A DNA stretch of 64,000 bases, taken from positions 62,001-126,000 of the forward strand of contig JAJYUL010000004.1 in the NCBI GenBank assembly GCA_021792555.1, in the 5' to 3' direction. The position numbers and the translations under genes are program-made. Positions 1 through 8,156 of the stretch are shown here, piece by piece. Under the pieces are notes generated by a model that did no database searches, was not told the DNA's origin, and worked only from the letters and a program-made list of their open reading frames with translations. Within the stretch, counting starts at the first letter, position 1; each line of letters starts with the position of its first letter. This stretch comes from Pseudomonadota bacterium. GTDB lineage: Bacteria > Pseudomonadota > Gammaproteobacteria > Steroidobacterales > Steroidobacteraceae.

Positions 1-224
1 TCAAAACCCTGGCCGCCACGGATTTCGCGACCCAGGAAGGCACGCTCTATCCGCTGCTCAGCCGGCTGCGGCGCGAGGGAGTCCTCGAGTACCGCTGGCA
101 GGAATCCGACAGCGGCCCGCCGCGCAAGTACTACCGCCTCACGGCCGCCGGCGCCGAGCGTCTGGCGGAATTCAACGCCTACTGGGCGCGCATCAACCAG
201 ACGATTCAGTCACTCGGGGGGTAA
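1..224 (+). CDS. PadR family transcriptional regulator, C-terminal part (cut by window edge)
   Basis: The reading frame is open from the window edge to the TAA and gives 74 residues. They include QEGTLYPLLSRLRREGVLEY followed by a beta-wing with PRKYYRLTAAG. This is the recognition helix and wing of the PadR winged-helix family, small DNA-binding repressors. The 5' end lies outside the window. The stop codon is 3 bases before the start of the PspC-domain gene, so the two are almost certainly co-transcribed. PadR plus a PspC/DUF1700-like membrane protein is a recurrent bacterial pair in which the regulator is thought to control the membrane partner. The family is clear; its effector is unknown. 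Confidence 0.85.
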   Translation, partial: KTLAATDFATQEGTLYPLLSRLRREGVLEYRWQESDSGPPRKYYRLTAAGAERLAEFNAYWARINQTIQSLGG

Positions 225-227
225 GCC

Positions 228-1469
228 ATGCGAGCGGTCATTGCCGTCAGTCTGAGCGGGCGTGCGTACCAGCTGGAAGACGATGCGCACGCCGCGCTTG
301 CGCAGTATCTGAGCACTGCCGAGCGAGCACTCGCCGGCAATCCCGACCAGGCGGAAATCCTCGCCGACCTCGAGCAGGCGATCGCCGACAAGTGCGAGCG
401 CTTCCTCAACCCGCACAAGACGGTGCTCAGGCGCGCAGAGCTCGAACAGGTGCTCGGTGAGATGGGTCCGGTCGATGGGGGCGGCGAGCAAGAGCCCGCG
501 CCCCACGAAGAGCCTCCCGGGGCGTCACAGACGGGCGGGCACGCCGGCGCAGCGGCAACTGGCGCGGCCCACGCAGCTCCCCGACGGCTCTACCAGATCA
601 GCGAGGGTGCTCTGCTGAGCGGAGTCTGCAAGGGGATCTCGGTCTATTTCGATGTAGACGTGAGTGTCGTGCGGCTCGTGTTCGTGATCGCGGCGGTCCT
701 CTCCGGCGGGCTCGCCGTGCTCGTCTATCTGGCGATGATGTTCATCGTGCCCTACGCCAATACGCCGGAGGAAGTCGCCGCCGCGGGCGGCCTGCCCTTC
801 AACGCGCGGATCCTCGTCGAGCAGTGGAAGCGCAAGGCGGCACAGTTCGCCGATGCGGCCGCCCACGCTGCACGGATGGACGGCTCGCCCGCCGAGCGGT
901 CCCGCTGGCGGGCCGAATGGCGCCGGGCGCGCTGGCAGTGGCGGCAGGAGTGGCGCCGCAGCCGCGCCGAATGGCACGCGCACCGATGGGGATCGTACCC
1001 CTGGAGCGCGCAGCGCCCGGACTACGCGCCGCCTCCGCTGCCGCCGCTCGCGGCATTCCTTTCCGGCCTCGGCTGGGCGGTACTCGGCATCCTGGTCGCC
1101 CTCGTGACCCTGGCATGGCTGTTCGCGCTGCTCTCGCTGCTCGCCACCGGCGCCGTGTTCGGCTGGCCTCTGGCGCACCTGCCGCTCTGGGCCGCGGTCG
1201 TGCTCCTCGTCGTGCTCTACCAGCTGGTCGTCCGGCCGCTGCGGGCGCTGCGCTACGCGCACTCGCCGTACTTTTACGCCTATCGTTATCGCGCGCACGC
1301 GCTTGCGGATGCGCTGATGGGGCTGTTGCTTCTCGCGGCGCTCGTGTGGCTGCTGAGCGATCACATGCCGGCCGTGCAGCATCTGCTCGAGCTGGTGCGC
1401 GAGCGCGTGGCGCAGCTGTGGCACCAGGGCGTCCAGGCGGCACCCGTGCCCAGACAAGCCGCGCCCTGA
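228..1469 (+). CDS. PspC-domain membrane protein
   Basis: This 413-residue protein has three parts. Residues 1-85 form a soluble helical N-terminus of the kind found beside PadR regulators. A PspC domain spans about 119-180 (RLYQISEGALLSGVCKGIS, then a hydrophobic helix). A long Arg/Trp-rich stretch (about 225-265) is followed by several hydrophobic segments (about 275-380). PspC domains sit in the inner membrane and in enterobacteria sense envelope stress with PspA/PspB. No pspA or pspB is visible here, so a role in envelope stress is only inferred. The ATG at 228 lies 3 bases after the PadR stop, which supports coupled translation. The Arg/Trp-rich middle is unusual and probably membrane-surface associated. 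Confidence 0.8.
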   Translation: MRAVIAVSLSGRAYQLEDDAHAALAQYLSTAERALAGNPDQAEILADLEQAIADKCERFLNPHKTVLRRAELEQVLGEMGPVDGGGEQEPAPHEEPPGASQTGGHAGAAATGAAHAAPRRLYQISEGALLSGVCKGISVYFDVDVSVVRLVFVIAAVLSGGLAVLVYLAMMFIVPYANTPEEVAAAGGLPFNARILVEQWKRKAAQFADAAAHAARMDGSPAERSRWRAEWRRARWQWRQEWRRSRAEWHAHRWGSYPWSAQRPDYAPPPLPPLAAFLSGLGWAVLGILVALVTLAWLFALLSLLATGAVFGWPLAHLPLWAAVVLLVVLYQLVVRPLRALRYAHSPYFYAYRYRAHALADALMGLLLLAALVWLLSDHMPAVQHLLELVRERVAQLWHQGVQAAPVPRQAAP

Positions 1470-1477
1470 GGGACGGC

Positions 1478-2884
1478 TCAATCGGACGCGGCGCGGGAGA
1501 GATTGCTGCGCACGAACTGGATGTGCTCGCGCAGCTGATAGATCTGCTCGGCATGTGAGCCGGGCATCTTGCGCAGGATCACCGCGCGCTCGATCTCGTG
1601 CAGCCGATCGAGCAGCGCTGTGCGGCGCTCGCGCGAGAGCGGCCCGAGCGACTCGCGCTCGAGCGCCATCAGCTCCCCGTAGCGGCGGTGGATGCGGCTG
1701 TTCACGCGCCAGCCGTACAACTGCGGCAGAAAGCGCAGGCCCGGGATCAGCACCACGATCATCGGCACCAGCAGCACGAGGATGCGGTTGACCAGACTCG
1801 CCACCCAGAACGGCAGATAGCGGTAGGTGAAGCTCTTGTCACCGGTCTTGTAGAAACGAGCCGCCTCGGCGTCGAGCGGATAAGTGTAGGTCGAGGTATT
1901 CGGAAACTCGTGCGCGGCGTGCAGCAGCGTTGCGCGCCCGTAGACCTGCTGGGCCGCCTGGATCAGCAGGTCGCACAGCGCCGGGTGCAGATTCGCGTGC
2001 GCGAGCAGCTCGACCGAGGGTCCGAGCAGCGTGATCGGCCGGTGCGGCAGATTCTCCCCGAGATCGAACGCGCCGGCGGGAATGTGCAGCTCGTGCAGGT
2101 ACGGAAAGCGCCGGATGTAGGCGTCCGCCTGGGTGAAATCAAAGAGCCGGATGCCCGGGGTGTGCACCATGTTGACCATAACCGCCGGCGGCGTCGAATC
2201 GCCGGTGAGGAAAATCGCATTGACGCGGCCGGCAAGCAGCGCATCGCGCGCCGCGGCACCCTCGAGATCGAGCAGGCGGGTCGGTCCGCCCGGCACGATG
2301 CCATTGGCCTTCAGCAGCGCGAGCGCCAGAGTCCGCGTGCCGCTGCCGGGCTCGCCGATGGCGACACGCTCCCCGCGCAGCTGCGACAGTCGCGCAAGGC
2401 GCGGCCCCCGATAGAAGATGGTCAGCGGCTGATAGAACATGCTGCCGAGGGAGACCAGGCCCTGCCCGTCATCGTCCTGATCGTGCGCCGGCGCTGCCCC
2501 GATGCCGCCGGCCACATCGGTGCCGGACTGCACCAGGGCGATGTCCACTCGCGAATGCCGCCGATTGAGCCGCTCGAGGTTCTGCGCCGAGCCCTGCGAG
2601 GGCAGGATCTTCAGCGTGATGCCGTTGCGCGCGAGGATGCTCCGGAAGCGCTCGGCGGCCATCTCGAAGGTGCTTCCCGGCGGGCCGCTGCTCATGGTCA
2701 ACGTGTGCGGCGGGGCCGGCTGAACGAAGTGCAGCGTCAGCCAGATCGCCGCCCCGCTCAGCAACAGTATGGGAATCAGCGTGTGCGCGAGGTCCCACCA
2801 GGACACGGTAGTGATCTTCAGCGCAAGCGGCCGCTTGGCGCCCTCGGGCTGGGTGGAATCGTCCGGCTGGCGCTTCGGTTCCAT
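1478..2884 (-). CDS. Membrane-anchored TAXI family (TRAP-type) solute-binding protein
   Basis: The 468-residue protein has a transmembrane helix at about 30-52 and a periplasmic TAXI/NMT1-like domain from about 60 to 320. The motif [17 protein letters not shown] and an ALVQSG segment are typical of that fold. A second hydrophobic helix follows at about 360-385, then a charged, probably helical tail. TAXI proteins normally deliver solutes such as carboxylates to a TRAP transporter. No DctM/DctQ-type permease gene lies nearby, and the protein is anchored at both ends instead of being secreted. It may therefore act as a sensor or with a distant permease. Its gene converges on the PspC gene (8-base gap). 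Confidence 0.75.
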   Translation of the reverse strand: MEPKRQPDDSTQPEGAKRPLALKITTVSWWDLAHTLIPILLLSGAAIWLTLHFVQPAPPHTLTMSSGPPGSTFEMAAERFRSILARNGITLKILPSQGSAQNLERLNRRHSRVDIALVQSGTDVAGGIGAAPAHDQDDDGQGLVSLGSMFYQPLTIFYRGPRLARLSQLRGERVAIGEPGSGTRTLALALLKANGIVPGGPTRLLDLEGAAARDALLAGRVNAIFLTGDSTPPAVMVNMVHTPGIRLFDFTQADAYIRRFPYLHELHIPAGAFDLGENLPHRPITLLGPSVELLAHANLHPALCDLLIQAAQQVYGRATLLHAAHEFPNTSTYTYPLDAEAARFYKTGDKSFTYRYLPFWVASLVNRILVLLVPMIVVLIPGLRFLPQLYGWRVNSRIHRRYGELMALERESLGPLSRERRTALLDRLHEIERAVILRKMPGSHAEQIYQLREHIQFVRSNLSRAASD

Positions 2885-2959
2885 GCGCCCCGCAGTCTAC
2901 CATCGGCGCGGCGGCCCGCCGCGGCGCCGATGGCGCACCCGCCCGCGGCGCGCCGGTCG

Positions 2960-2965
2960 TATACT
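2960..2965 (+). promoter_or_regulatory. Candidate -10 box upstream of wrbA
   Basis: TATACT lies 32 bases before the wrbA ATG in otherwise very GC-rich sequence. No convincing -35 hexamer is seen at 16-18 bases upstream, so this is a partial promoter call. Confidence 0.35.
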
Positions 2966-2997
2966 GGCCCGCTCACCGCAACATGGAGATGTGTCGC

Positions 2998-3669
2998 ATG
3001 GCCAAAGTCCTCGTGCTCTACTATTCCTCGTACGGCCACGTCGAGCGCATGGCGCAAGCCATCGCGGAAGGCGCCGCGTCGGTCGCGGGCACCACGGTGA
3101 CCGTCAAGCGAGTCCCCGAGCTGGTCCCCGCGGAAGTCGCCCGCAAGGCCGGCATGAAGAGCGACCAGCAGGCCCCGGTCGCCACGGTCGATGAGCTCGC
3201 CCAGTACGATGCCATCATCTTCGGCACGCCGACGCGCTTTGGCAACATGGCCGCGCAGATGCGCAATTTTCTCGACCAGACCGGCGGGCTGTGGGTCAAG
3301 GGCGCGCTGGTCGGCAAGGTCGGCAGCGTGTTCGTCTCCACCGCCACCCAGCACGGCGGCCAGGAAACCACCATCACCAGCTTTCACCACACGCTGATCC
3401 ATCACGGCATGGTCATCGTTGGCCTGCCCTACTCGTTCGCGGGCCTGACGCGCATGGACGAGACGACCGGCGGCAGCCCCTACGGCGCGAGCACCCTCGC
3501 CGGCGGCGACGGCTCGCGCCAGCCCAGCGAGAACGAACTGGCCGGAGCGCGCTTCCAGGGACGCCACGTCGCCGAGATCGCCACGCGCCTGGAGCGCGGG
3601 GCCGGAGAGCGCGGACCCGCACCGGCGAGCATGCACAATCCCACCGAAACCACCGGCCCGCGCGGCTGA
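2998..3669 (+). CDS. wrbA: NAD(P)H:quinone oxidoreductase, WrbA type (flavodoxin-like)
   Basis: This 223-residue protein starts [18 protein letters not shown], the FMN phosphate-binding loop of the WrbA family. It continues with the conserved [20 protein letters not shown] and [12 protein letters not shown]. WrbA reduces quinones by two electrons in the cytosol with FMN and NAD(P)H, avoiding semiquinone radicals. The internal ATG at 2998 was chosen because GGAG sits 9 bases before it and the family begins at AKVL; an ATG 15 bases upstream would add five non-conserved residues. The C-terminus extends about 25 residues past the usual WrbA end. The gene is monocistronic and converges on the Tricorn gene. 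Confidence 0.93.
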   Translation: MAKVLVLYYSSYGHVERMAQAIAEGAASVAGTTVTVKRVPELVPAEVARKAGMKSDQQAPVATVDELAQYDAIIFGTPTRFGNMAAQMRNFLDQTGGLWVKGALVGKVGSVFVSTATQHGGQETTITSFHHTLIHHGMVIVGLPYSFAGLTRMDETTGGSPYGASTLAGGDGSRQPSENELAGARFQGRHVAEIATRLERGAGERGPAPASMHNPTETTGPRG

Positions 3670-3680
3670 GTTGCCCGCAT

Positions 3681-3713
3681 GCGCCGCGCCGGCCGCTTCG
3701 GCCGGCGCGGCGC
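3681..3713. terminator. Hairpin between convergent wrbA and Tricorn genes
   Basis: A perfect 15-bp stem (GCGCCGCGCCGGCCG and its complement) with a 3-base loop lies between the two stop codons. There is no T-run on either side, so it may be a bidirectional hairpin or 3'-end stabiliser instead of a classic intrinsic terminator. Confidence 0.5.
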
Positions 3714-3730
3714 CCGTCCGCCCCCGGATC

Positions 3731-6700
3731 CTAACCGCCGACGCTGGTCGGCGGCTCGGGCAGCGGCGGCAGCTGCGGGTGGTAGTTGCGCCAGGGCGGG
3801 CGCCGATAGTGCTGCGGCGGGTGCGCCTTGAGCTCCCCGAGCGCAACTTTAACGGCGCGCTCAAGCTGCGGATCCTGGCCTTCGCGCACCAGCTCGGGGT
3901 TCTGCCAGACTCTCACATCGGGACTGACGCCGTGATTCTCCACGGGAAAGGTCCCGTGCAGTCCCTCGACGGCGATGCGGGGCGCGGTGATGTGCCCGCC
4001 ATCCATGAGTGTCGGGTAGCCGTAGATCCCGACCAGCCCGCCCCAGGTGCGCGCACCGACCAGCTTGCCGATATGGTCCATCTTGAAATACCACGGCAGC
4101 GCATCACCGCCGGAGCCCGCATACTGATTGATGATCATGACCTTCGGACCGAACAGCGCCTCGTAAGGCGCCACCTGCATGTGCCCCCAGCGCGTGACGA
4201 TCAGGGCCATGGGCCGGCGCAGCAGGTTGTCGATGATGTAGTCCGAGAGCGCGCCGCCGTGATTGTACCGCTCATCGAGGATGACACCCTCCTTGTCGAT
4301 CTGCGAGAAGTAGTACCGGTTGAAGTTTCGATACCCGCCCCAGCCCGTATCCGGCAGGTAGACGTACCCGAGCCTGCCGCCGCTCAGCCGGTTCACGACC
4401 CGCATGTTGTGGTCCACCCAGGCGATATGGCGCAGCGCCGCCTCGCTCGCAATGGTCTTCACGACGATGTGATGTGCGCCCTTTGAGTCCGGGTTCGGGC
4501 CGACGGTGAGCATGACGGTCTTGTTCGCCAGGTCCTGGAAGGCTCGGTAGAGATTCATCGAGCCCTTGAGCTCAACCCCGTTGACCGCCAGCAGGTAATC
4601 CCCCACCTGCACCTTCAGACCCGGCTGGGCGAGCGGCGCATACGCCGCCGGGTTCCAGCGGCCGCCGCGCAAGATGCGCGTGATGCGGTAGCGATCGTGC
4701 TCGATGCGGTAGTTCGCGCCGAGCAGCCCGACCTTGATGTCCTGCATCTTCGGCTGGTAGCCGCCGTAGATGAACATGTGCCCGACGGACAGATAGCTCA
4801 TCATTTCCCGGAACAGGAACGACAGGTCGTCGCGGCTGGCAATGCCCGGCAGGTAGTGGGCAAACTCCTTCTCAGCCGCGTTGATGTCAAGACCGTCGAA
4901 TTTCGGGTTGTAGAAGAAGGCCTTCTCGATGCGCCACGCGTCGCGATACATCTCGGCCCACTGCTCGCGGGGCACCACGCGCACGCGCATGTCGGCAATA
5001 TGCAGTGGGGTCGCCTTCGCCTTCGGCTGAGTCGCGGAAACGAACCAGTGCGGCCCTCGCCGGTACAGCACCTTCTTGCCGTCGGCGGTCAGGGAGACCG
5101 ACGTGATCCCGCTCAACACCGGTTGGACCTTGCGGGTCTTCAGCTCGAAGCGCAACAAGGCGAGCGGAACGCCATTGCCTCCACCGATGCTCGGCATCAG
5201 CACGAGTGGCGCGCGCAGCAGGTACACCGTGCCGGACTTACCTGTATACAAACCGCGGTAGTTCGCCGCCGGAATGGGCAGCGGCACCGCCCTCGCCCGC
5301 AGGCCCTTGAAATCGATCGTGACCCGCGGCCGCGCCTTCTGCGCGCCGTGCTCAGGGCCTCGGCCACCCTGCGGCTTCTTCTCGCCGTGGCGCGCCGCCA
5401 CTTTCTCGAAGCCGGCGCTCGGCGCCAGTGGCGAGGGCAAGCCCGCGCGCAGGGTGGTCACGTATACGTGACTCGTCATGGGACGCTCGAACGAGGACAT
5501 GTCCAGCCATCCCTGACCGAGGGCCGTGTTCGTGCTCGAGGTGAAATACAGATACTGACCACTCGCGTCGAACGCCGGGAACAGGCAATCGCTCGCGCCG
5601 TGGGTGACCTGATGCGTCGTGCCCGTTTTGACGGAATAGATGTAGATCGCGTGCAGATTGTTCGGCAGAAGCTTCGTGAAGGCGATCCACTCGCTGTCGG
5701 GCGACCAGCTGGGCGCGAACATGTGCAGGGGGGTATCGAAGCCGTCAGTTGCGATCTTCACCGGCCGCGGATGGGATTGCGCAAGATCCACGTACCAGAG
5801 GTTGAGCTTCTGGTCGCTGAACACCAGGCGCTTGCTGTCCGGCGCCCATCGCAGGTGATAGTAGAACGCATCGTCCTGACCGAGGCGCACGCGTCGCACG
5901 GCGCCTGTGCCATCCTGGCGCCGCACGTACAGATCGTACTCTGCGCTGCGGTCCGAGAAATACGCGATCCACCGACCGTCTGGCGACCAGGCCGGATCAC
6001 GGTCCATCACCCCGGGGCTGTGGGTGAGATTCTCGATGCTGCCGTGCTCGACCGGCACGGTAAGGATGTCCCCGTGCGCCTGGAACACGGCGCGCACTCC
6101 ACTCGGGGAGATGCCGCTGTGTGAGACATCCTTGGCAACACGCTTGAAATACGGACGCAGCTGCGGCAGATCGCCTGCGACCCGCACGTGCACGGGGTGC
6201 GTCGTGCCGGTGGAGAAGTCATAGATGCTCAGCTCGCCGAACTGCGAATAGATGATGCCCCCGGGGCCCGCCGATGCCGAGGTGATATCGAACCCGGTAT
6301 TGTCGATCAGCCGCCTGACCTTCCTGGTACGCGTGTCGTAGACGAAGAGCGTCGTCGGCCCGTCGCGGTCGGATAGGAAATACACCCGATGGCCCACCCA
6401 CATCGGGTCGGTCTCGTTGGCGTCCCTGCGCGCAATGCGCACCACGCTCGAATCCGACAGCCGCGCGATCCACACCTGGGTGTGCTGCCCGCCCTTGTAG
6501 CCCTGCCAGTACTTCTCCCATTGAAAGCCGGGCACGTAGGCGATGTGCGTGCCGTCGGGCGAATACGAGCCCATCTCGGCCGCCGGCAGCGGCAGCTCGC
6601 TCGGGAAGCCGCCGGTGACGGGCACAGTGAACAGCTGATCGGGATCGGAGAAACTGTAGCGGTGCGAGCGGAACAGGACACGCTTGCCGTCGGGAGTCCA

Positions 6701-7039
6701 GCCCACCGCGACGTCGGGGCCCGGATAGTACGTCAGCCGATGCAGCGGCCCGCCGCGTGCGCGCACGACGTACACATCGGTATTCTTCTGAAAAGTTCCG
6801 GAAAAGGCGACCCAGCGGCCGTTCGGCGAGAAGAGCGGCTTGGTCAGAAGATCGATGCCGCTGGCGAGCACGTGCGCCCGGCCACCCGCTCGCGGGACGC
6901 TCCAGAGCTCTCCGCCATACTCGAACACGATCTGCGTACGCGACATGGTCGGATAGCGCAGCAGCAGTCTGTTCGCGCCAAACGCCGGCATACAGCCCAA
7001 TGCCAGCAGCGCCAGCGTCGTCCCAAACCGTCTCGCCAT
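3731..7039 (-). CDS. Tricorn-type protease (exported, S41 family)
   Basis: The protein has 1102 residues. A signal peptide (ARRFGTTLALLALGCMPAFG) is followed by two sets of beta-propeller repeats recognisable as FSPNGRWVAFSG, WSPDGRWIAYFSD and WSPDSEWIAFT. Next come a helical C1 region with SVGHMFIYGG, a PDZ domain (PGLKVQVGDYLLAVNG) and an S41-type catalytic core with NQYAGSGGDALPWYFK, whose Ser is the likely nucleophile. Tricorn proteases trim oligopeptides; bacterial versions with a signal peptide act in the periplasm. The ATG at 7039 was chosen for its GGGGGAGA ribosome site 5 bases upstream and the signal peptide; the frame is open 81 bases further without a better site. The residue before the first catalytic His is Gly, not the Ser of archaeal Tricorn, if that alignment is right. 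Confidence 0.9.
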   Translation of the reverse strand: MARRFGTTLALLALGCMPAFGANRLLLRYPTMSRTQIVFEYGGELWSVPRAGGRAHVLASGIDLLTKPLFSPNGRWVAFSGTFQKNTDVYVVRARGGPLHRLTYYPGPDVAVGWTPDGKRVLFRSHRYSFSDPDQLFTVPVTGGFPSELPLPAAEMGSYSPDGTHIAYVPGFQWEKYWQGYKGGQHTQVWIARLSDSSVVRIARRDANETDPMWVGHRVYFLSDRDGPTTLFVYDTRTRKVRRLIDNTGFDITSASAGPGGIIYSQFGELSIYDFSTGTTHPVHVRVAGDLPQLRPYFKRVAKDVSHSGISPSGVRAVFQAHGDILTVPVEHGSIENLTHSPGVMDRDPAWSPDGRWIAYFSDRSAEYDLYVRRQDGTGAVRRVRLGQDDAFYYHLRWAPDSKRLVFSDQKLNLWYVDLAQSHPRPVKIATDGFDTPLHMFAPSWSPDSEWIAFTKLLPNNLHAIYIYSVKTGTTHQVTHGASDCLFPAFDASGQYLYFTSSTNTALGQGWLDMSSFERPMTSHVYVTTLRAGLPSPLAPSAGFEKVAARHGEKKPQGGRGPEHGAQKARPRVTIDFKGLRARAVPLPIPAANYRGLYTGKSGTVYLLRAPLVLMPSIGGGNGVPLALLRFELKTRKVQPVLSGITSVSLTADGKKVLYRRGPHWFVSATQPKAKATPLHIADMRVRVVPREQWAEMYRDAWRIEKAFFYNPKFDGLDINAAEKEFAHYLPGIASRDDLSFLFREMMSYLSVGHMFIYGGYQPKMQDIKVGLLGANYRIEHDRYRITRILRGGRWNPAAYAPLAQPGLKVQVGDYLLAVNGVELKGSMNLYRAFQDLANKTVMLTVGPNPDSKGAHHIVVKTIASEAALRHIAWVDHNMRVVNRLSGGRLGYVYLPDTGWGGYRNFNRYYFSQIDKEGVILDERYNHGGALSDYIIDNLLRRPMALIVTRWGHMQVAPYEALFGPKVMIINQYAGSGGDALPWYFKMDHIGKLVGARTWGGLVGIYGYPTLMDGGHITAPRIAVEGLHGTFPVENHGVSPDVRVWQNPELVREGQDPQLERAVKVALGELKAHPPQHYRRPPWRNYHPQLPPLPEPPTSVGG

Positions 7040-7229
7040 GGCGATCTCCCCCCTCAGGACGCAAGCTCTGAGCATACGCCCTGCGCTTCGCCCGCGACAG
7101 GCCCCCCCCCACTCGAGCACCGGCGCCAGCGCGTTGCCGGAATTCGTGACCTGTCAGCGCTCACCCCGCTCGCGGCTGTATTACTCTTCGAACCCGTGCG
7201 TGCGAGCGCGCCTTGAGGACCTGCCGCCA

Positions 7230-8144
7230 ATGCCGACACCAACCGAGCCGCCCCTGGCGTCCTATCGCCGGTTCGTCGATCAATTGCCCCGGTCCTGGCC
7301 CGCATTTCTCGCAAAACGCTCCGACCGTCTGCGTCACGGCGCGGAGAGCGAAAAGGTCGCTGAAGCGATCCTCGAGGATCTGTTCACCGGCGTGCTCGAG
7401 TGGAGCGCGGGGGATCTGATGTACCAGATCGGGTTTGCCGACATCGTCGTCAGTCGGAATCTCTTCAAGTATCTGGTGATCGAGGTCAAGCGCCCCGGCA
7501 CCCTCTTCCCCCGCCGCGCGGCGCTGCAACAGGCGATCGCCCAGGCGCGCCGGTATGCCGATGAGCAGAAAATCAAAAAAATTGCCGCTAGCGACGGCCG
7601 CTTTCTGTATGCGGCGGACATCGCCGCCGGAACGCTCGTCGACCGGGCAATGATCGACCTCAGTGACACTCGGGCATCCGAGGACCTGTGGAACCTGAGT
7701 CTGTACGGAATCCACCGGGACGACCCGCGCCGTGGCACGCTCGTCCCGATTGCAGAAGAGCCCCTGCCGGCGGGCGCGGCCTCGGAGGATGCCCCGTTGC
7801 ATCCCAAGTACAAACTGCCCGCCTCATGTTTCGCGTATGCGCCGGACGTCAACCGGCCGGCGAGCTGGAAACTGCCGTACCGCCTCGCGGACGGCCAAGT
7901 GGACTCGAAGCGCCTGCCCAAAGCCATCCAATCGCTGCTGAGCACCTACCGCGGCGCGAAGGTCGGCGGCATCCCCGAATCAGACCTGCCGGCCGTGCTG
8001 GTCCGTCTGGCGCGCGCCGCTCACGCCGAGGGGCGCATGCCGCCGCAGGCGAGCGCGCCGGCGCCCGCCTATCAGCTGCTCGCGCAGGTGCTCGAGCAGC
8101 GCGGACTGCTCGCCGAGGTAACCCGCCCCTTAACCGGCGCGTGA
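7230..8144 (+). CDS. Orphan PD-(D/E)XK nuclease-like protein (type I restriction HsdR N-terminal-like domain)
   Basis: The 304-residue protein carries QIGFADIVVSRN followed after a short spacer by LVIEVKRPG. Together with an upstream Glu (residue 41), Asp71 and Glu85-x-Lys87 this fits the PD-(D/E)XK nuclease core as found in the N-terminal domain of type I restriction subunits. No helicase, methylase or specificity gene is nearby. The rest (residues 150-304) has no recognised domain. The ATG at 7230 has TTGAGGA upstream at a longer than usual distance; in-frame sequence further upstream has no family character. The gene is divergent from the Tricorn gene and convergent with paaZ (12-base gap). 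Function is unknown; a stand-alone DNA-cleaving or DNA-binding role is possible. Confidence 0.65.
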   Translation: MPTPTEPPLASYRRFVDQLPRSWPAFLAKRSDRLRHGAESEKVAEAILEDLFTGVLEWSAGDLMYQIGFADIVVSRNLFKYLVIEVKRPGTLFPRRAALQQAIAQARRYADEQKIKKIAASDGRFLYAADIAAGTLVDRAMIDLSDTRASEDLWNLSLYGIHRDDPRRGTLVPIAEEPLPAGAASEDAPLHPKYKLPASCFAYAPDVNRPASWKLPYRLADGQVDSKRLPKAIQSLLSTYRGAKVGGIPESDLPAVLVRLARAAHAEGRMPPQASAPAPAYQLLAQVLEQRGLLAEVTRPLTGA

Positions 8145-8156
8145 TGCAGCGGTCGG

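Noticed and set aside
525-1481. Long antisense frame opposite the PspC-domain gene
   Set aside because: Arg/His-rich translation without family resemblance; a shadow of the real gene, as with most long antisense frames in this window.
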